A stretch of DNA of 53,837 bases, from positions 19,640 through 73,476 of the forward strand of contig DFAM01000016.1 of the NCBI GenBank assembly GCA_002365595.1. The letters run 5' to 3'. This document shows, one piece after another, positions 16,111 through 25,243 of the stretch. The translations under genes were made by a program, and so were the position numbers. Every line of letters starts with the position of its first letter. Positions within the stretch are counted from its first letter, which is position 1. Origin of the DNA: Acinetobacter sp. UBA3106. GTDB taxonomy: Bacteria > Pseudomonadota > Gammaproteobacteria > Pseudomonadales > Moraxellaceae. The notes under the pieces are model-generated. The model made no database searches. It was not told the DNA's origin and worked only from the letters and a program-made list of their open reading frames with translations.

Positions 16111-18026
16111 ACAATGTACCGGCCGCGTTCGGCAACGGCTGCTTTTACTAAGTCAACGAAAGCATCGATTGACATAGTACCCAAATTTGTTCCTGAGCGG
16201 GTACGCACGTTTACTGTACCTTCCTCAACTTCACGGTCCCCAAGTACCAGTAAGTAAGGAATACGCTCTAATGTACGTTCACGAATCTTAAAGCCGATTT
16301 TCTCATTTCTCAAGTCAGAAATTGCTCGAATTCCGTTTTCTTTTAGTTTCGCGACGACTGACTCACAAGCTTCAGCTTGGGAATCGGTAATATTCATCAC
16401 ACACGCTTGCACTGGTGATAACCAAGGTGGCATGAAGCCTGCGTAGTGTTCAATCAGTATACCAATAAAACGTTCAAAACTGCCAAGAATTGCACGATGT
16501 AACATTACTGGCTGATCACGATCGTTATCTTCTGTAACATAAGAAGCATCTAAACGCTCTGGCAAGTTGAAGTCACATTGAATTGTACCGCACTGCCAGA
16601 CACGGCCTAAGCAGTCTTTCAATGAGAATTCAATCTTCGGACCGTAGAATGCACCTTCACCCGGTTGAAGCTCCCACTCCAGACCCGCAGCATCTAAAGC
16701 ATCCGCCAAAGATTTTTCTGCCATATCCCAAAGTTTGTCATCACCGACACGTTTTTCTGGACGTGTCGACAATTTCATTTGCACTTCTTCAAAGCCAAAG
16801 TCTTTATACACATCCAACGTCAATTTAATAAAGTCTGCAACTTCAGTACCAATTTGTTCTTTGGTACAGAAAATATGCGCATCATCTTGGGTAAAACCAC
16901 GTACACGCATAATGCCGTGCAATGAACCTGATGGCTCGTTACGGTGACATGAACCAAATTCTGCCAAACGTACCGGAAGATCACGGTAAGATTTTAAACC
17001 TTGATTGAACACTTGCACGTGACAAGGACAGTTCATTGGCTTCACCGCATAGTTACGGTTTTCAGAATGCGTAGTGAACATATTGTCTGCATAGTTGGCA
17101 GCATGTCCAGATTTTTCCCACAATGTGAAATCAACCACTTGCGGTGTGCGGATTTCTTCGTAGCCATTGTCTTGCTGAACTTTACGCATGTATTGTTCAA
17201 GCACTTGATAAATGGTCCAGCCGTTCGGATGCCAGAACACCATACCCGGCGCTTCTTCTTGCATATGGAACAAATCAAGCGCTTTACCGATTTTACGGTG
17301 ATCGCGTTTTTCTGCTTCTTCAATCCGTTTTACATAAGCCGCGAGCTGTTTTTTGTCTGCCCAAGCTGTACCGTAAATACGTTGTAGCTGTTCGTTTTTC
17401 GCATCACCGCGCCAGTAAGCACCAGAGATTTTAGTCAGCTTGAATGATTTTAAGAATTTGGTATTTGGAACATGCGGACCACGGCACATATCCAAATAAT
17501 CTTGATGGTAGTACAAGCCCATTTGTGTTTCTTCAGGCATGTCTTCAATCAAGCGGAGTTTGTATTCTTCGCCACGTGCAGTAAATTCTTTAATGACTTC
17601 ATCACGCGGTGTCATTTTTTTGATGACATCATAGTCTTGGTCGATGAGCTTTTTCATACGCTCTTCGATGGCTGCCATGTCGTCTAAAGTAAACGGACGC
17701 GGCATCCAGATGTCATAGTAGAAACCTTCTTCAATGACTGGACCAATAACCATTTTTGCTTCTGGGAACAACTGCTTAACCGCATGACCGACCAAGTGCG
17801 CACAAGAGTGACGAATGATGTGAATACCATCTTCATCTTTAGGCGTGATAATTTGTAAGGTTGCATCTTCAGTGATGAGATCAGACGCATCAACCAAACG
17901 GTCGTTGACACGACCTGCAACTGTATTTTTCGCAAGACCTGGACCAATGCTCAGTGCAACGTCCATCACAGATACGGCTTGATCAAACTGTTTTTGATCG
18001 CCATTTGGCAAAGTGATAATTGGCAT
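16104..18026 (-). CDS. thrS: Threonine--tRNA ligase
   Basis: A 640-residue class II aminoacyl-tRNA synthetase. In order it has a TGS domain (1-62), the second additional/editing domain (with HSCAHL near 73 and the CRGPHVP region near 182), the catalytic core (MNCPCHV near 333 for zinc, CHRNEPSG for motif 2) and the C-terminal anticodon-binding domain from about residue 535. Charges tRNA-Thr and hydrolyses mischarged Ser-tRNA. First gene of thrS-infC. In E. coli ThrRS represses its own mRNA through a leader resembling tRNA-Thr; such a leader was not resolved here. Confidence 0.98.
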   Translation of the reverse strand: MPIITLPNGDQKQFDQAVSVMDVALSIGPGLAKNTVAGRVNDRLVDASDLITEDATLQIITPKDEDGIHIIRHSCAHLVGHAVKQLFPEAKMVIGPVIEEGFYYDIWMPRPFTLDDMAAIEERMKKLIDQDYDVIKKMTPRDEVIKEFTARGEEYKLRLIEDMPEETQMGLYYHQDYLDMCRGPHVPNTKFLKSFKLTKISGAYWRGDAKNEQLQRIYGTAWADKKQLAAYVKRIEEAEKRDHRKIGKALDLFHMQEEAPGMVFWHPNGWTIYQVLEQYMRKVQQDNGYEEIRTPQVVDFTLWEKSGHAANYADNMFTTHSENRNYAVKPMNCPCHVQVFNQGLKSYRDLPVRLAEFGSCHRNEPSGSLHGIMRVRGFTQDDAHIFCTKEQIGTEVADFIKLTLDVYKDFGFEEVQMKLSTRPEKRVGDDKLWDMAEKSLADALDAAGLEWELQPGEGAFYGPKIEFSLKDCLGRVWQCGTIQCDFNLPERLDASYVTEDNDRDQPVMLHRAILGSFERFIGILIEHYAGFMPPWLSPVQACVMNITDSQAEACESVVAKLKENGIRAISDLRNEKIGFKIRERTLERIPYLLVLGDREVEEGTVNVRTRSGTNLGTMSIDAFVDLVKAAVAERGRYIVE

Positions 18027-18260
18027 AAGAAATCCTTAAGGAGTGATGCCCCGTACCATAGGGCATGTCACCGCGAGATTATGATCGAGGCAGAACCTCA
18101 AAAGATAAAAACGGTGGATAAATAAAAATCGACTCGAATTTTACACGTCTTATCCACAGGATTAAACCTTTTCACCCAGAAAATTCGCGATTTGGCACAT
18201 TTTGAATTTATTTGCCACTACTTCGCCTTTAGTTCAATCACGGAATGCCAGTTTTCTTTT

Positions 18261-19418
18261 TTATTCTCTAAAGTTATCCCATGCTTCGAACTTGCCCTGT
18301 GTGTAGGCATACAACTGAGCAAATTGCGGAATTACCGCTTCACTTTGAGTCGGTCGTAAAAATACATATTCATCCCGCTCAATCTCACAGGATTTCGGCA
18401 ACAGCAGCATTTCCTGATTACTGCTGCGTCCATACAAACTATGCAGCTTACTTTTTTCTGGATAAATATAGTTGGCCTGCCAGTAACCGCCATATACGAA
18501 CACAGCCTTATATTTATGTGGAAGATGATTCAGCAGTTCCAGACCAGGTAACTGGCTATAGCACAAAACTTTAAGTACCGGTGTGGCAATCCAGAGTGCA
18601 CAATTTAAGGCAGATAGATTTTCCAGATCAAAATCGCCTGGCTTGAGCAGCATCGAGCCAAAAGCCAGATCATTACAGATACTGTGCTGGCAATGTTGCA
18701 TAAAGGTTGGACTGCCACCGCCATTAAAACACAGACCTTCATGCCATAAATCCGGGAATTGCTGCTGCAAAATAGTTTTATATTGTTGATAAATCTGCTG
18801 CGATTGCTGATAACTTTTGTCGGGACTTTTCAAAATTTTAGGCAGTTTGGCGATATGTGCATCATAGCCCATTAAACCGGTTAATTTGAGATGGGTTGCG
18901 TTGTGCTGAATCAGCTCCATTAAGGCTATAAATTGCTGCGAGTTTTGTACACCCCCACGATGCAGTCCGACATCAATTTCAATATTTACGTTCAGGCAGA
19001 TATTCAAGCTTTGCGCGAGTTGCAAATATTGTTTCAATCGCTCCACATCATCAATTAGCCATTGAATATAAGGCTGCTGATTACTTGTTGTAGCCTGATA
19101 AAACCTTTCTACTGCGTGGATCGGCATCGGCTTGCCCAGCAAGATATCGGCTTGCTGAAATGTCTGAATAATCTCTGAAATATGCGGCAGATGAAAAACC
19201 ATAAAACGCTGGCTATTTAGTTTTTCACTGGCAAGTTTGAGCAGTTGCATATTGGCTAGGGATTTTACAACTAAACGTGGTTTTAACTGCATGGGTAGTT
19301 TTGACTGCACAACCTCCAAATTACGTTGATAGGTTTTTAAATCCAAAATCAGTTGTGGTGTTCCGCTGCCCTGCTGTTGTAAATGCTGAGTCAATTCCTG
19401 AAAATAGTTCGATTGCAT
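18261..19418 (-). CDS. D-threonine aldolase/alanine racemase-fold PLP enzyme
   Basis: A 385-residue fold-type III PLP protein. The N-terminal TIM-barrel domain has the expected PLP-lysine in LVVKSLAN (Lys52), and a C-terminal DSD1/D-threonine-aldolase-like beta domain ends in the RPTQSEA motif where the family places metal ligands. Relatives cleave D-threo-3-hydroxyamino acids or dehydrate D-serine; the usual HPTQSE-like histidine is replaced by arginine here, so the activity may differ. It is the second gene of a pair, ten bases after a sugar-lactone-oxidase-like gene, suggesting a shared but unknown pathway. Confidence 0.78.
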   Translation of the reverse strand: MQSNYFQELTQHLQQQGSGTPQLILDLKTYQRNLEVVQSKLPMQLKPRLVVKSLANMQLLKLASEKLNSQRFMVFHLPHISEIIQTFQQADILLGKPMPIHAVERFYQATTSNQQPYIQWLIDDVERLKQYLQLAQSLNICLNVNIEIDVGLHRGGVQNSQQFIALMELIQHNATHLKLTGLMGYDAHIAKLPKILKSPDKSYQQSQQIYQQYKTILQQQFPDLWHEGLCFNGGGSPTFMQHCQHSICNDLAFGSMLLKPGDFDLENLSALNCALWIATPVLKVLCYSQLPGLELLNHLPHKYKAVFVYGGYWQANYIYPEKSKLHSLYGRSSNQEMLLLPKSCEIERDEYVFLRPTQSEAVIPQFAQLYAYTQGKFEAWDNFRE

Positions 19419-19428
19419 TACCCTCTCC

Positions 19429-20715
19429 TTATTTTCCAGACAGGAATAACTGTTTCAAATAGGGATTCAACCATTTTTGCTGCGGGTCCAGTTGCTGACG
19501 CAGCAGCATAAAATCTTCCCATTTCGGATAAAGGTCGCGCAGCGAGGCTGCGCTCATGCTATGCAACTTGCCCCAATGTGGCCGTCCCTGATATTTCTGA
19601 AAAATCGGCTCGACCAGATTAAAGATCGCGTGGTAATCCTGTTTATAAAACTGGTGGATGGAAATGGAGACTGAATCGCGCTGATAAAAAGGACTCAGCC
19701 AGATATTATCCGCTTTGACATAACGGAACTCGATCGGGAAAAACATCGGCACCTTATGCTTTCTTAAAGTCGCCAAAACCTCGTCCAGACACTGCAAGCC
19801 CAATGCCGCTGGAATCTGATATTCCATTTCATTAAATCTGGTATTGCGCGGAGTTGGAAAAATCTGGTTTGACCAATCCACATAGCAGGTCGGTTTGAGA
19901 AACACGCCGAGCATTTTTTGCAAATAGGGATTTGTCCTTGGCAATAGCTGCGTCAATTCAGAACATAGGGTTAATAAGGCATCCTCCGAAGGCCAGCTCT
20001 CTTGCCTGGGCTGAATCGCTTCATTGGTTTCATCTAGAGTTTTCAGCATCACTTGATCTGAATGCAGGAATACCCAAAATTCTATGTGCCGGTGCTGCAG
20101 CTTCCATTGATCAATATGTGCAAAAATCTCCTGAATCGGGCACAGCCGAATCTGTTCTTTTAATTTATATCTGGGACGATTTTGCAGGGTAATTTGGGTC
20201 ATCACTCCCATACTACCAAGGGCAACCCGCCCAGCCTGAAAGATGTCTGCATTTTGCTCGCGATTACATCCCAACAGCGCGCCAGCTGCTGTGAGTAATT
20301 CAAAACCTTCCACAAAAGCAGATAGACAGGGTAAATCCATCCCTGTGCCATGCGTTCCTGTAGCAATCGCCCCGGCCAAACTTTGCTGGTCTATATCGCC
20401 CTGATTGGGTAAGGCCTGATTGATCGGGGCAAGATATTCACCCAGGTCATATAAACGTGTACCCGCTTGAACTGTGCACTGGGTTTTCTTTTCATCAAAA
20501 GTCACCACGCCTTTGAACTGATCAAGATTAAGCAAAATGTCATCAGTCTTGGCCAAAGCACTAAACGAATGTCCTGCACCCACAACACGGATATGCTCAC
20601 AGGATTTCACTATTTTTTGTAATTCATTGATATGCTGAGGTTGAAGAATTTGTGGATGTGCCTGCTGGCTTCCTGACCAGTTCTGCCATCCTTTATCCGC
20701 CTGTTGTATTTTCAT
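19429..20715 (-). CDS. D-arabinono-1,4-lactone oxidase-like FAD enzyme
   Basis: A 428-residue flavoprotein of the VAO/GlcD-like group. The N-terminal FAD-binding domain includes VVGAGHSFSALAKTDD (histidine of the GHS motif is the usual covalent FAD site in aldonolactone oxidases) and ATGTHGTG near residue 120. The C-terminal ALO domain ends with RPHWGKLHSM, a hallmark of L-gulonolactone/D-arabinono-lactone oxidases and alditol oxidases. Substrate unknown; sugar lactone or polyol oxidation is the family expectation. Leads the operon with the PLP enzyme. Confidence 0.85.
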   Translation of the reverse strand: MKIQQADKGWQNWSGSQQAHPQILQPQHINELQKIVKSCEHIRVVGAGHSFSALAKTDDILLNLDQFKGVVTFDEKKTQCTVQAGTRLYDLGEYLAPINQALPNQGDIDQQSLAGAIATGTHGTGMDLPCLSAFVEGFELLTAAGALLGCNREQNADIFQAGRVALGSMGVMTQITLQNRPRYKLKEQIRLCPIQEIFAHIDQWKLQHRHIEFWVFLHSDQVMLKTLDETNEAIQPRQESWPSEDALLTLCSELTQLLPRTNPYLQKMLGVFLKPTCYVDWSNQIFPTPRNTRFNEMEYQIPAALGLQCLDEVLATLRKHKVPMFFPIEFRYVKADNIWLSPFYQRDSVSISIHQFYKQDYHAIFNLVEPIFQKYQGRPHWGKLHSMSAASLRDLYPKWEDFMLLRQQLDPQQKWLNPYLKQLFLSGK

Positions 20716-20948
20716 TATTATTCCTTGGCTGATGCTATTTTAATTGCCCGGTTAGAGTAAAATACCTAAAAAAGCAAATATGGGAACCCATGAGTTCAAA
20801 AAAAATCTGTGCTATGAAATAATTTCTTTAATTTTCAATATTTTAAAAATTATTAAATTACACTCGACTAAAGCATAAATGCAAGATTTCTGATAAATGC
20901 ATATCTTTTCAACAGGATATGAAAATAAATATAGAACGGAGTTTTAAA

Positions 20949-22589
20949 ATGGTTAGCGCATACGATGAATTACCGCGTACCCCCGCAAATTTTGTAGCGT
21001 TGTCACCTTTACGCTATCTGGATCGCGCAGCTTATATTTACCCGAATCAAAATGCGATTATTCATGGTAAACGTCGTATTACCTGGCGTGAGAAATACAA
21101 CCGTTGCCGTCAGTTTGCCAACCAACTCCAAAAATTAGGCATTGGTAAAAATGATACCGTGTCTGTCTTGCTGCCTAACGTCCCTGCCATGATTGAAGCA
21201 CATTTTGCTGTGCCGATGGCAGGCGCTGTATTGAATACCTTAAATACCCGTCTGGATGCCAAAACACTGGCCTTTATGCTGGAACACGCTGAAAGCAAAG
21301 TGCTCTTGGTCGATCCTGAATTTACTGCACTTGCGACAGAAGCACTGGCTCTGATTTCACAAGACATTTATGTGATTGATGTGGCTGATGCAGAGTTTGA
21401 AGGTGAAGACAAGCGTATCGGTCAGATCGAATATGAAGAATGGATTGCTCAAGGCGATGCAAACTTTGAATGGCATCTTCCACAAGATGAATGGGATGCG
21501 ATTAGCTTAAGTTATACCTCGGGTACCACAGGTAACCCTAAAGGTGTGGTCTATCATCATCGCGGTGCTTACATTAACGCGGCCAGTAATATCATTGCTT
21601 GTGGCATGACACCACGTGCCACCTATTTATGGACACTACCGCTATTCCATTGTAATGGCTGGTGCTTTGCCTGGACCATGGCGGCCAACGGCGGAACCAA
21701 CGTCTGCTTGCGTAAAGTTGATGCGGAACTGATTTTTAAACTCATTGCTGAACATAAAGTCGATTATTTCTGTGGCGCACCGATTGTCTTGTCGATGCTG
21801 ATCAATACCCCGGATGAGAAAAAGACCAAAATTGATCACCGTGTCGAAGTGATGGTCGCGGGTGCTGCACCGCCAGCTGCGATTATCGAAGGCATGCGCA
21901 ATATTGGCATTAACGTGACTCATGTTTACGGCTTGACTGAAACTTATGGCCCTTCTGCGCTATGCGCATCTCAAGCAGGCTGGAGCGATCTGTCTATTCA
22001 AGAACAGGCACAGTTACATTCACGTCAAGGCGTACCGTATCCACTGCAAGATGGCATGAAAGTGCTTGATCCGGACACCATGCAGGAAGTTCCACACGAT
22101 GGTCAGACCATGGGCGAAATTATGTTCCGTGGCAATATCGTGATGAAAGGTTATTTGAAGAATCCTGAGGCTACAGCGGAAGCGTTTGCTGGTGGCTGGT
22201 TCCACACAGGAGATCTGGCGGTTTGCCAACCGGATGGCTATGCCAAAATTACCGACCGTTCTAAAGACGTGATTATTTCTGGTGGTGAAAATATTTCCTC
22301 ACTCGAAGTGGAAGAAGTGCTGTATCAGCATCCTGCTGTTCTGACTGCAGCGGTGGTGGCAAAACCAGATCCACGTTGGCAGGAAGTGCCATGTGCCTTT
22401 GTGGAGCTGAAACAAGGTAAAACTGCAACAGCTGAAGAACTGATTGAGTTCTGTAAGCAGCATTTGGCCCGTTTCAAGGTACCGAAAGATGTGGTAATTA
22501 CCGAGATTCCAAAAACCTCAACTGGCAAACTGCAAAAATTCATCTTGCGTGACTGGGCCAAAGAACGTGCTACAGGTGAGTTTCAGTAA
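20949..22589 (+). CDS. Fatty-acyl-CoA synthetase (AMP-forming)
   Basis: A 546-residue member of the ANL superfamily. The phosphate-binding loop SYTSGTTGNPKG is near residues 186-197, the GLTETYGP motif near 330, the GWFHTGDLA motif near 417, and the C-terminal lysine in PKTSTGKLQKF near 530. These catalyse adenylation and then thioesterification of a carboxylic acid with CoA. Size and N-terminus resemble medium-chain AlkK-type ligases; the acid cannot be fixed. The ATG at 20949 is chosen because AACGGAG precedes it; an upstream in-frame ATG at 20919 is possible. Monocistronic. Confidence 0.9.
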   Translation: MVSAYDELPRTPANFVALSPLRYLDRAAYIYPNQNAIIHGKRRITWREKYNRCRQFANQLQKLGIGKNDTVSVLLPNVPAMIEAHFAVPMAGAVLNTLNTRLDAKTLAFMLEHAESKVLLVDPEFTALATEALALISQDIYVIDVADAEFEGEDKRIGQIEYEEWIAQGDANFEWHLPQDEWDAISLSYTSGTTGNPKGVVYHHRGAYINAASNIIACGMTPRATYLWTLPLFHCNGWCFAWTMAANGGTNVCLRKVDAELIFKLIAEHKVDYFCGAPIVLSMLINTPDEKKTKIDHRVEVMVAGAAPPAAIIEGMRNIGINVTHVYGLTETYGPSALCASQAGWSDLSIQEQAQLHSRQGVPYPLQDGMKVLDPDTMQEVPHDGQTMGEIMFRGNIVMKGYLKNPEATAEAFAGGWFHTGDLAVCQPDGYAKITDRSKDVIISGGENISSLEVEEVLYQHPAVLTAAVVAKPDPRWQEVPCAFVELKQGKTATAEELIEFCKQHLARFKVPKDVVITEIPKTSTGKLQKFILRDWAKERATGEFQ

Positions 22590-22603
22590 TACTTCATCGG
22601 ATG

Positions 22604-22670
22604 AAGTCCCCCTTTTCAAAGGGGGATTATCCCCTTATGGAACATTACTTCTCACCCTTTAAAGAGTGAA
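22604..22670 (+). repeat. Intergenic GC-rich repeat element, copy B
   Basis: It begins with the CCCCCTTT/AAAGGGGG hairpin (22608-22615 with 22618-22625) and ends with CTCACCCTTTAAAGAGTG. The same outer parts occur in copy A at 2808-2909 on the opposite strand; the inner GGGGGATT hairpin of copy A is missing. As with copy A it sits between two converging genes. Confidence 0.65.
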
Positions 22671-22699
22671 AAAAAGCGACTCATATGAGCCGCTTTTTT
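22671..22699. terminator. Bidirectional terminator (acyl-CoA synthetase / darP operon)
   Basis: AAAAAGCG pairs with CGCTTTTT around a CTCAT/ATGAG inner stem with one A-C mismatch. T runs on both strands. Confidence 0.82.
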
Positions 22700-22715
22700 A
22701 GTTTGAGTATAGAAA

Positions 22716-23249
22716 TCAGTTATCTGAAATCAAAGCCACTTGCTGAATATAGTTAAACAGTTTTAACTTAGACGCAGCCAGCTCTTCTTCAGTCGCCTGA
22801 TTTTTGATATCACGATGGATACGCAAAATATGCTGACGAATTGCATGATGCTCGGCAGCATTATGCGCTTTCATAAATTCTTTAATCACCGGATCACCTT
22901 GCGCGATCATACGATCGACCCAACGTTGCAACTGTGCGGTTTTTTTCGCACCTTGCTGCGGCGTTAAGTAAGACAAAATCATGGTTTCATCTTCATTACG
23001 CAATAATTTTCCTATACGCTGAAACTGACGGCGACGCGCTTCATGTGAAGTAATGGTTTGCACATCCAGTAAAGCATCAATCAAACGCTCTTCCACAGGA
23101 AGATTTTTAATTTGTTTGATACTTAACTGAGCCAGTTGCTCACCCAAAGCAGCCATACGCTGAACTGCTTTTTTCTGTTCGGTTTTACTCGCACGTCCTT
23201 CTAGACTTTCAAAGTCATCTTCAGTAAAACGGTTCGGTTGACGTGCCAC
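22716..23249 (-). CDS. darP: Ribosome biogenesis factor DarP (YjgA, DUF615)
   Basis: A 177-residue charged helical protein with the DUF615 features: an N-terminal FTEDDFE..GRASKTEQKK stretch, LPVEERLIDAL at about residue 48-58, and RRRQFQRIGKLLR near 72-84. DarP acts late in assembly of the 50S subunit, at the peptidyl transferase centre. It starts two bases after the HPr-like gene stop, so it is the third gene of rapZ-hpr-darP. That link between ribosome assembly and the PTS-like regulators is unusual compared with the enterobacterial gene order. Confidence 0.9.
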   Translation of the reverse strand: MARQPNRFTEDDFESLEGRASKTEQKKAVQRMAALGEQLAQLSIKQIKNLPVEERLIDALLDVQTITSHEARRRQFQRIGKLLRNEDETMILSYLTPQQGAKKTAQLQRWVDRMIAQGDPVIKEFMKAHNAAEHHAIRQHILRIHRDIKNQATEEELAASKLKLFNYIQQVALISDN

Positions 23250-23251
23250 GA

Positions 23252-23521
23252 TTAATCTGCCTCGTAAAATTTTGCTGCAAATAATGCCTGAATTTCAGAT
23301 AAAGCTTGTTCTTCATCCGCACCTTCAAGCACTAAACGTAAAGTTGTGCCCTTGCCTGCACCCAGCATTAGCAAGGACATAATATTTTTTGCATCTACCA
23401 ATTTACTACCTTTACCAATTTGAATCGATGAACGAAATTTGGTGGTAACTTCAATTAGCTTTCCAGATGCACGCGCATGTAAACCTAGTTTATTAATTAC
23501 GTCAACAGTTGTGTCAATCAT
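23252..23521 (-). CDS. ptsO: HPr/NPr-like phosphocarrier protein
   Basis: An 89-residue HPr-fold protein with the phosphorylated histidine in NKLGLHARAS (His15) followed by the conserved Arg17. The position equal to Ser46 of HPr, the target of HPr kinase, is Asn46 (DAKNIM), and the sequence SLLMLGAGKG resembles NPr of the nitrogen PTS. It overlaps rapZ by four bases. The context, with rapZ and no sugar PTS genes, fits a regulatory NPr. The symbol is assigned by this resemblance and is less certain than the family. Confidence 0.85.
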   Translation of the reverse strand: MIDTTVDVINKLGLHARASGKLIEVTTKFRSSIQIGKGSKLVDAKNIMSLLMLGAGKGTTLRLVLEGADEEQALSEIQALFAAKFYEAD

Positions 23522-24369
23522 GACCAGTGCTTCATTTCTCTATGGAGGACTTGGATAGACCATTTTTCCTCAAGGGCTTTTTTGAGTCTATCTACGATAT
23601 ATACCGAACGGTGCTGCCCGCCGGTACAGCCAATGGATACCGTCATATAGTGACGATGTCCTTCTGCAAAGGCAGGCAACCACTTATCTAAAAAATGATA
23701 AATGTCTTGGAACATCTCATTGGTTTGTTCACTTTGCAGCAAAAACTGTTGCACAGGTAAATCTAAACCTGAATATTTGCGCAATTCCAGATCCCAATGT
23801 GGATTAGGCAAATGACGTACGTCAAATACATAATCGGCATCAAGCGGAATACCGTGCTTATAACCAAATGATTGTAAAATTAAAATGAGGTTATCTGATT
23901 GTCCAAGTTTAGACAACAAGGTATGTTTCAGATCATGGACGCTTTTATCAGTGGTATCAATATGTACCGTTGAACGCAATTGTATGGGAAGCAATAAGGT
24001 TTTTTCTTCCTGGATACATTCATTCAAGCTTTTAAAACGACTGGCTAAAGGATGTGGACGCCGTGATGCACTAAAACGGGTAATCAGTTCCTGATCCTGG
24101 GTAGTCAAATAAATGATATCCACCGAACCATGTCTTTGCAGTTGCTCAAAAACATGATCAAACTCTTGCAGGTCTGCACGGGTACTGCGTACATCCACGC
24201 CTAGCGCCAGTTGCTCTAAATTATTGTCACGATCAAGTTTTTCCACAATTTCCGGCAGCAATGCCAGCGGTAAATTATCAATACAGTAATAACCCAAATC
24301 TTCTAGCACCTGCAAAGCAGATGATTTCCCCGATCCAGATTGTCCTGTAACAATTAAAATACGCTTCAT
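23518..24369 (-). CDS. rapZ: RNase adapter protein RapZ
   Basis: A 283-residue protein with a P-loop GQSGSGKS at residues 9-16 and a DNLP motif near 32-35. The C-terminal domain carries GCTGGQHRSVY near residue 248, which is characteristic of RapZ/YvcJ. In E. coli RapZ binds GlcN6P and guides RNase E to the sRNA GlmZ; whether a GlmZ-like RNA exists here is unknown. It heads a coupled unit rapZ-HPr-darP. Confidence 0.94.
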   Translation of the reverse strand: MKRILIVTGQSGSGKSSALQVLEDLGYYCIDNLPLALLPEIVEKLDRDNNLEQLALGVDVRSTRADLQEFDHVFEQLQRHGSVDIIYLTTQDQELITRFSASRRPHPLASRFKSLNECIQEEKTLLLPIQLRSTVHIDTTDKSVHDLKHTLLSKLGQSDNLILILQSFGYKHGIPLDADYVFDVRHLPNPHWDLELRKYSGLDLPVQQFLLQSEQTNEMFQDIYHFLDKWLPAFAEGHRHYMTVSIGCTGGQHRSVYIVDRLKKALEEKWSIQVLHREMKHWS

Positions 24370-24395
24370 GGCAAAGCTGTCCTTAATAACAAAGT

Positions 24396-25241
24396 CTATG
24401 CAGTATGCTTGACCTGCAAGTTATCAATCAGTCGGGTGTTGCCTAATTTGGCAGCTACAAACAGCACCACATCCTGATCAAATGCTTCAATATCTTGTAA
24501 TTCTGGAGTACGCGCTTCCACATAATCCACAATAAAACCAGCTTGTGTCAACTTTTGCTTAATATTTTCTAACACTTCCGCAAGACTGACACCATTGTGC
24601 AGCTCCTTCTCGGCAGCAGTTAAACTCTGGTAAATGGTCGGTGCAATGGCACGGTGTTCAGCACTCAAATAACCATTACGTGAACTCAGTGCCAAGCCAT
24701 CTTCAGCACGGGTAATTGGCACCCCAATCACTTCTAGCGGGATATTCAGGTCACGGACAAGCTGACGAATCACGGCCAGCTGCTGATAGTCCTTTTGCCC
24801 AAAAAAGGCAAAATTCGGCTGTACAATATTAAACAGTTTAGTGACCACCACAGCCACGCCATCAAAATGGCCCGGACGCTGTAAACCACATAAGTCATTG
24901 GTAATCTCAGACACGCTAATATTGGTTAACCGTGGCTTATTGCCATACATTTGCTCAACGCTCGGCGCAAAAATAATGTCACAGCCGACATCTGCCAACA
25001 AATGACTATCCTGCTCCAAAGTACGCGGATAGCTGTCAAAGTCTTCATTTGGCCCGAATTGAATCGGATTGACAAAGATACTGACCACGACAACATCACA
25101 GATTTTTTTTGCTTCACGCACCAGGTTTAAATGCCCTTCGTGCAAATTGCCCATGGTTGGAACAAAACCAATAATTTTTCGTGCCGATCGAGCTGGACTT
25201 AGTGAAGCGCTTAATCCCTGAATGGTGGTTTCTGTTTTCAT
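24396..25241 (-). CDS. panC: Pantothenate synthetase
   Basis: A 281-residue enzyme condensing pantoate with beta-alanine using ATP. The HIGH-type motif is MGNLHEGH (His34, His37). The segment FVNPIQFGPNEDFDSYPRT, the FFGQKDYQQL segment and the LSSRN motif for ATP follow in the normal order. It begins two bases after panB, so the two make an operon for vitamin B5 synthesis. panD (beta-alanine) is not in the window. Confidence 0.97.
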   Translation of the reverse strand: MKTETTIQGLSASLSPARSARKIIGFVPTMGNLHEGHLNLVREAKKICDVVVVSIFVNPIQFGPNEDFDSYPRTLEQDSHLLADVGCDIIFAPSVEQMYGNKPRLTNISVSEITNDLCGLQRPGHFDGVAVVVTKLFNIVQPNFAFFGQKDYQQLAVIRQLVRDLNIPLEVIGVPITRAEDGLALSSRNGYLSAEHRAIAPTIYQSLTAAEKELHNGVSLAEVLENIKQKLTQAGFIVDYVEARTPELQDIEAFDQDVVLFVAAKLGNTRLIDNLQVKHTA

Positions 25242-25243
25242 GT

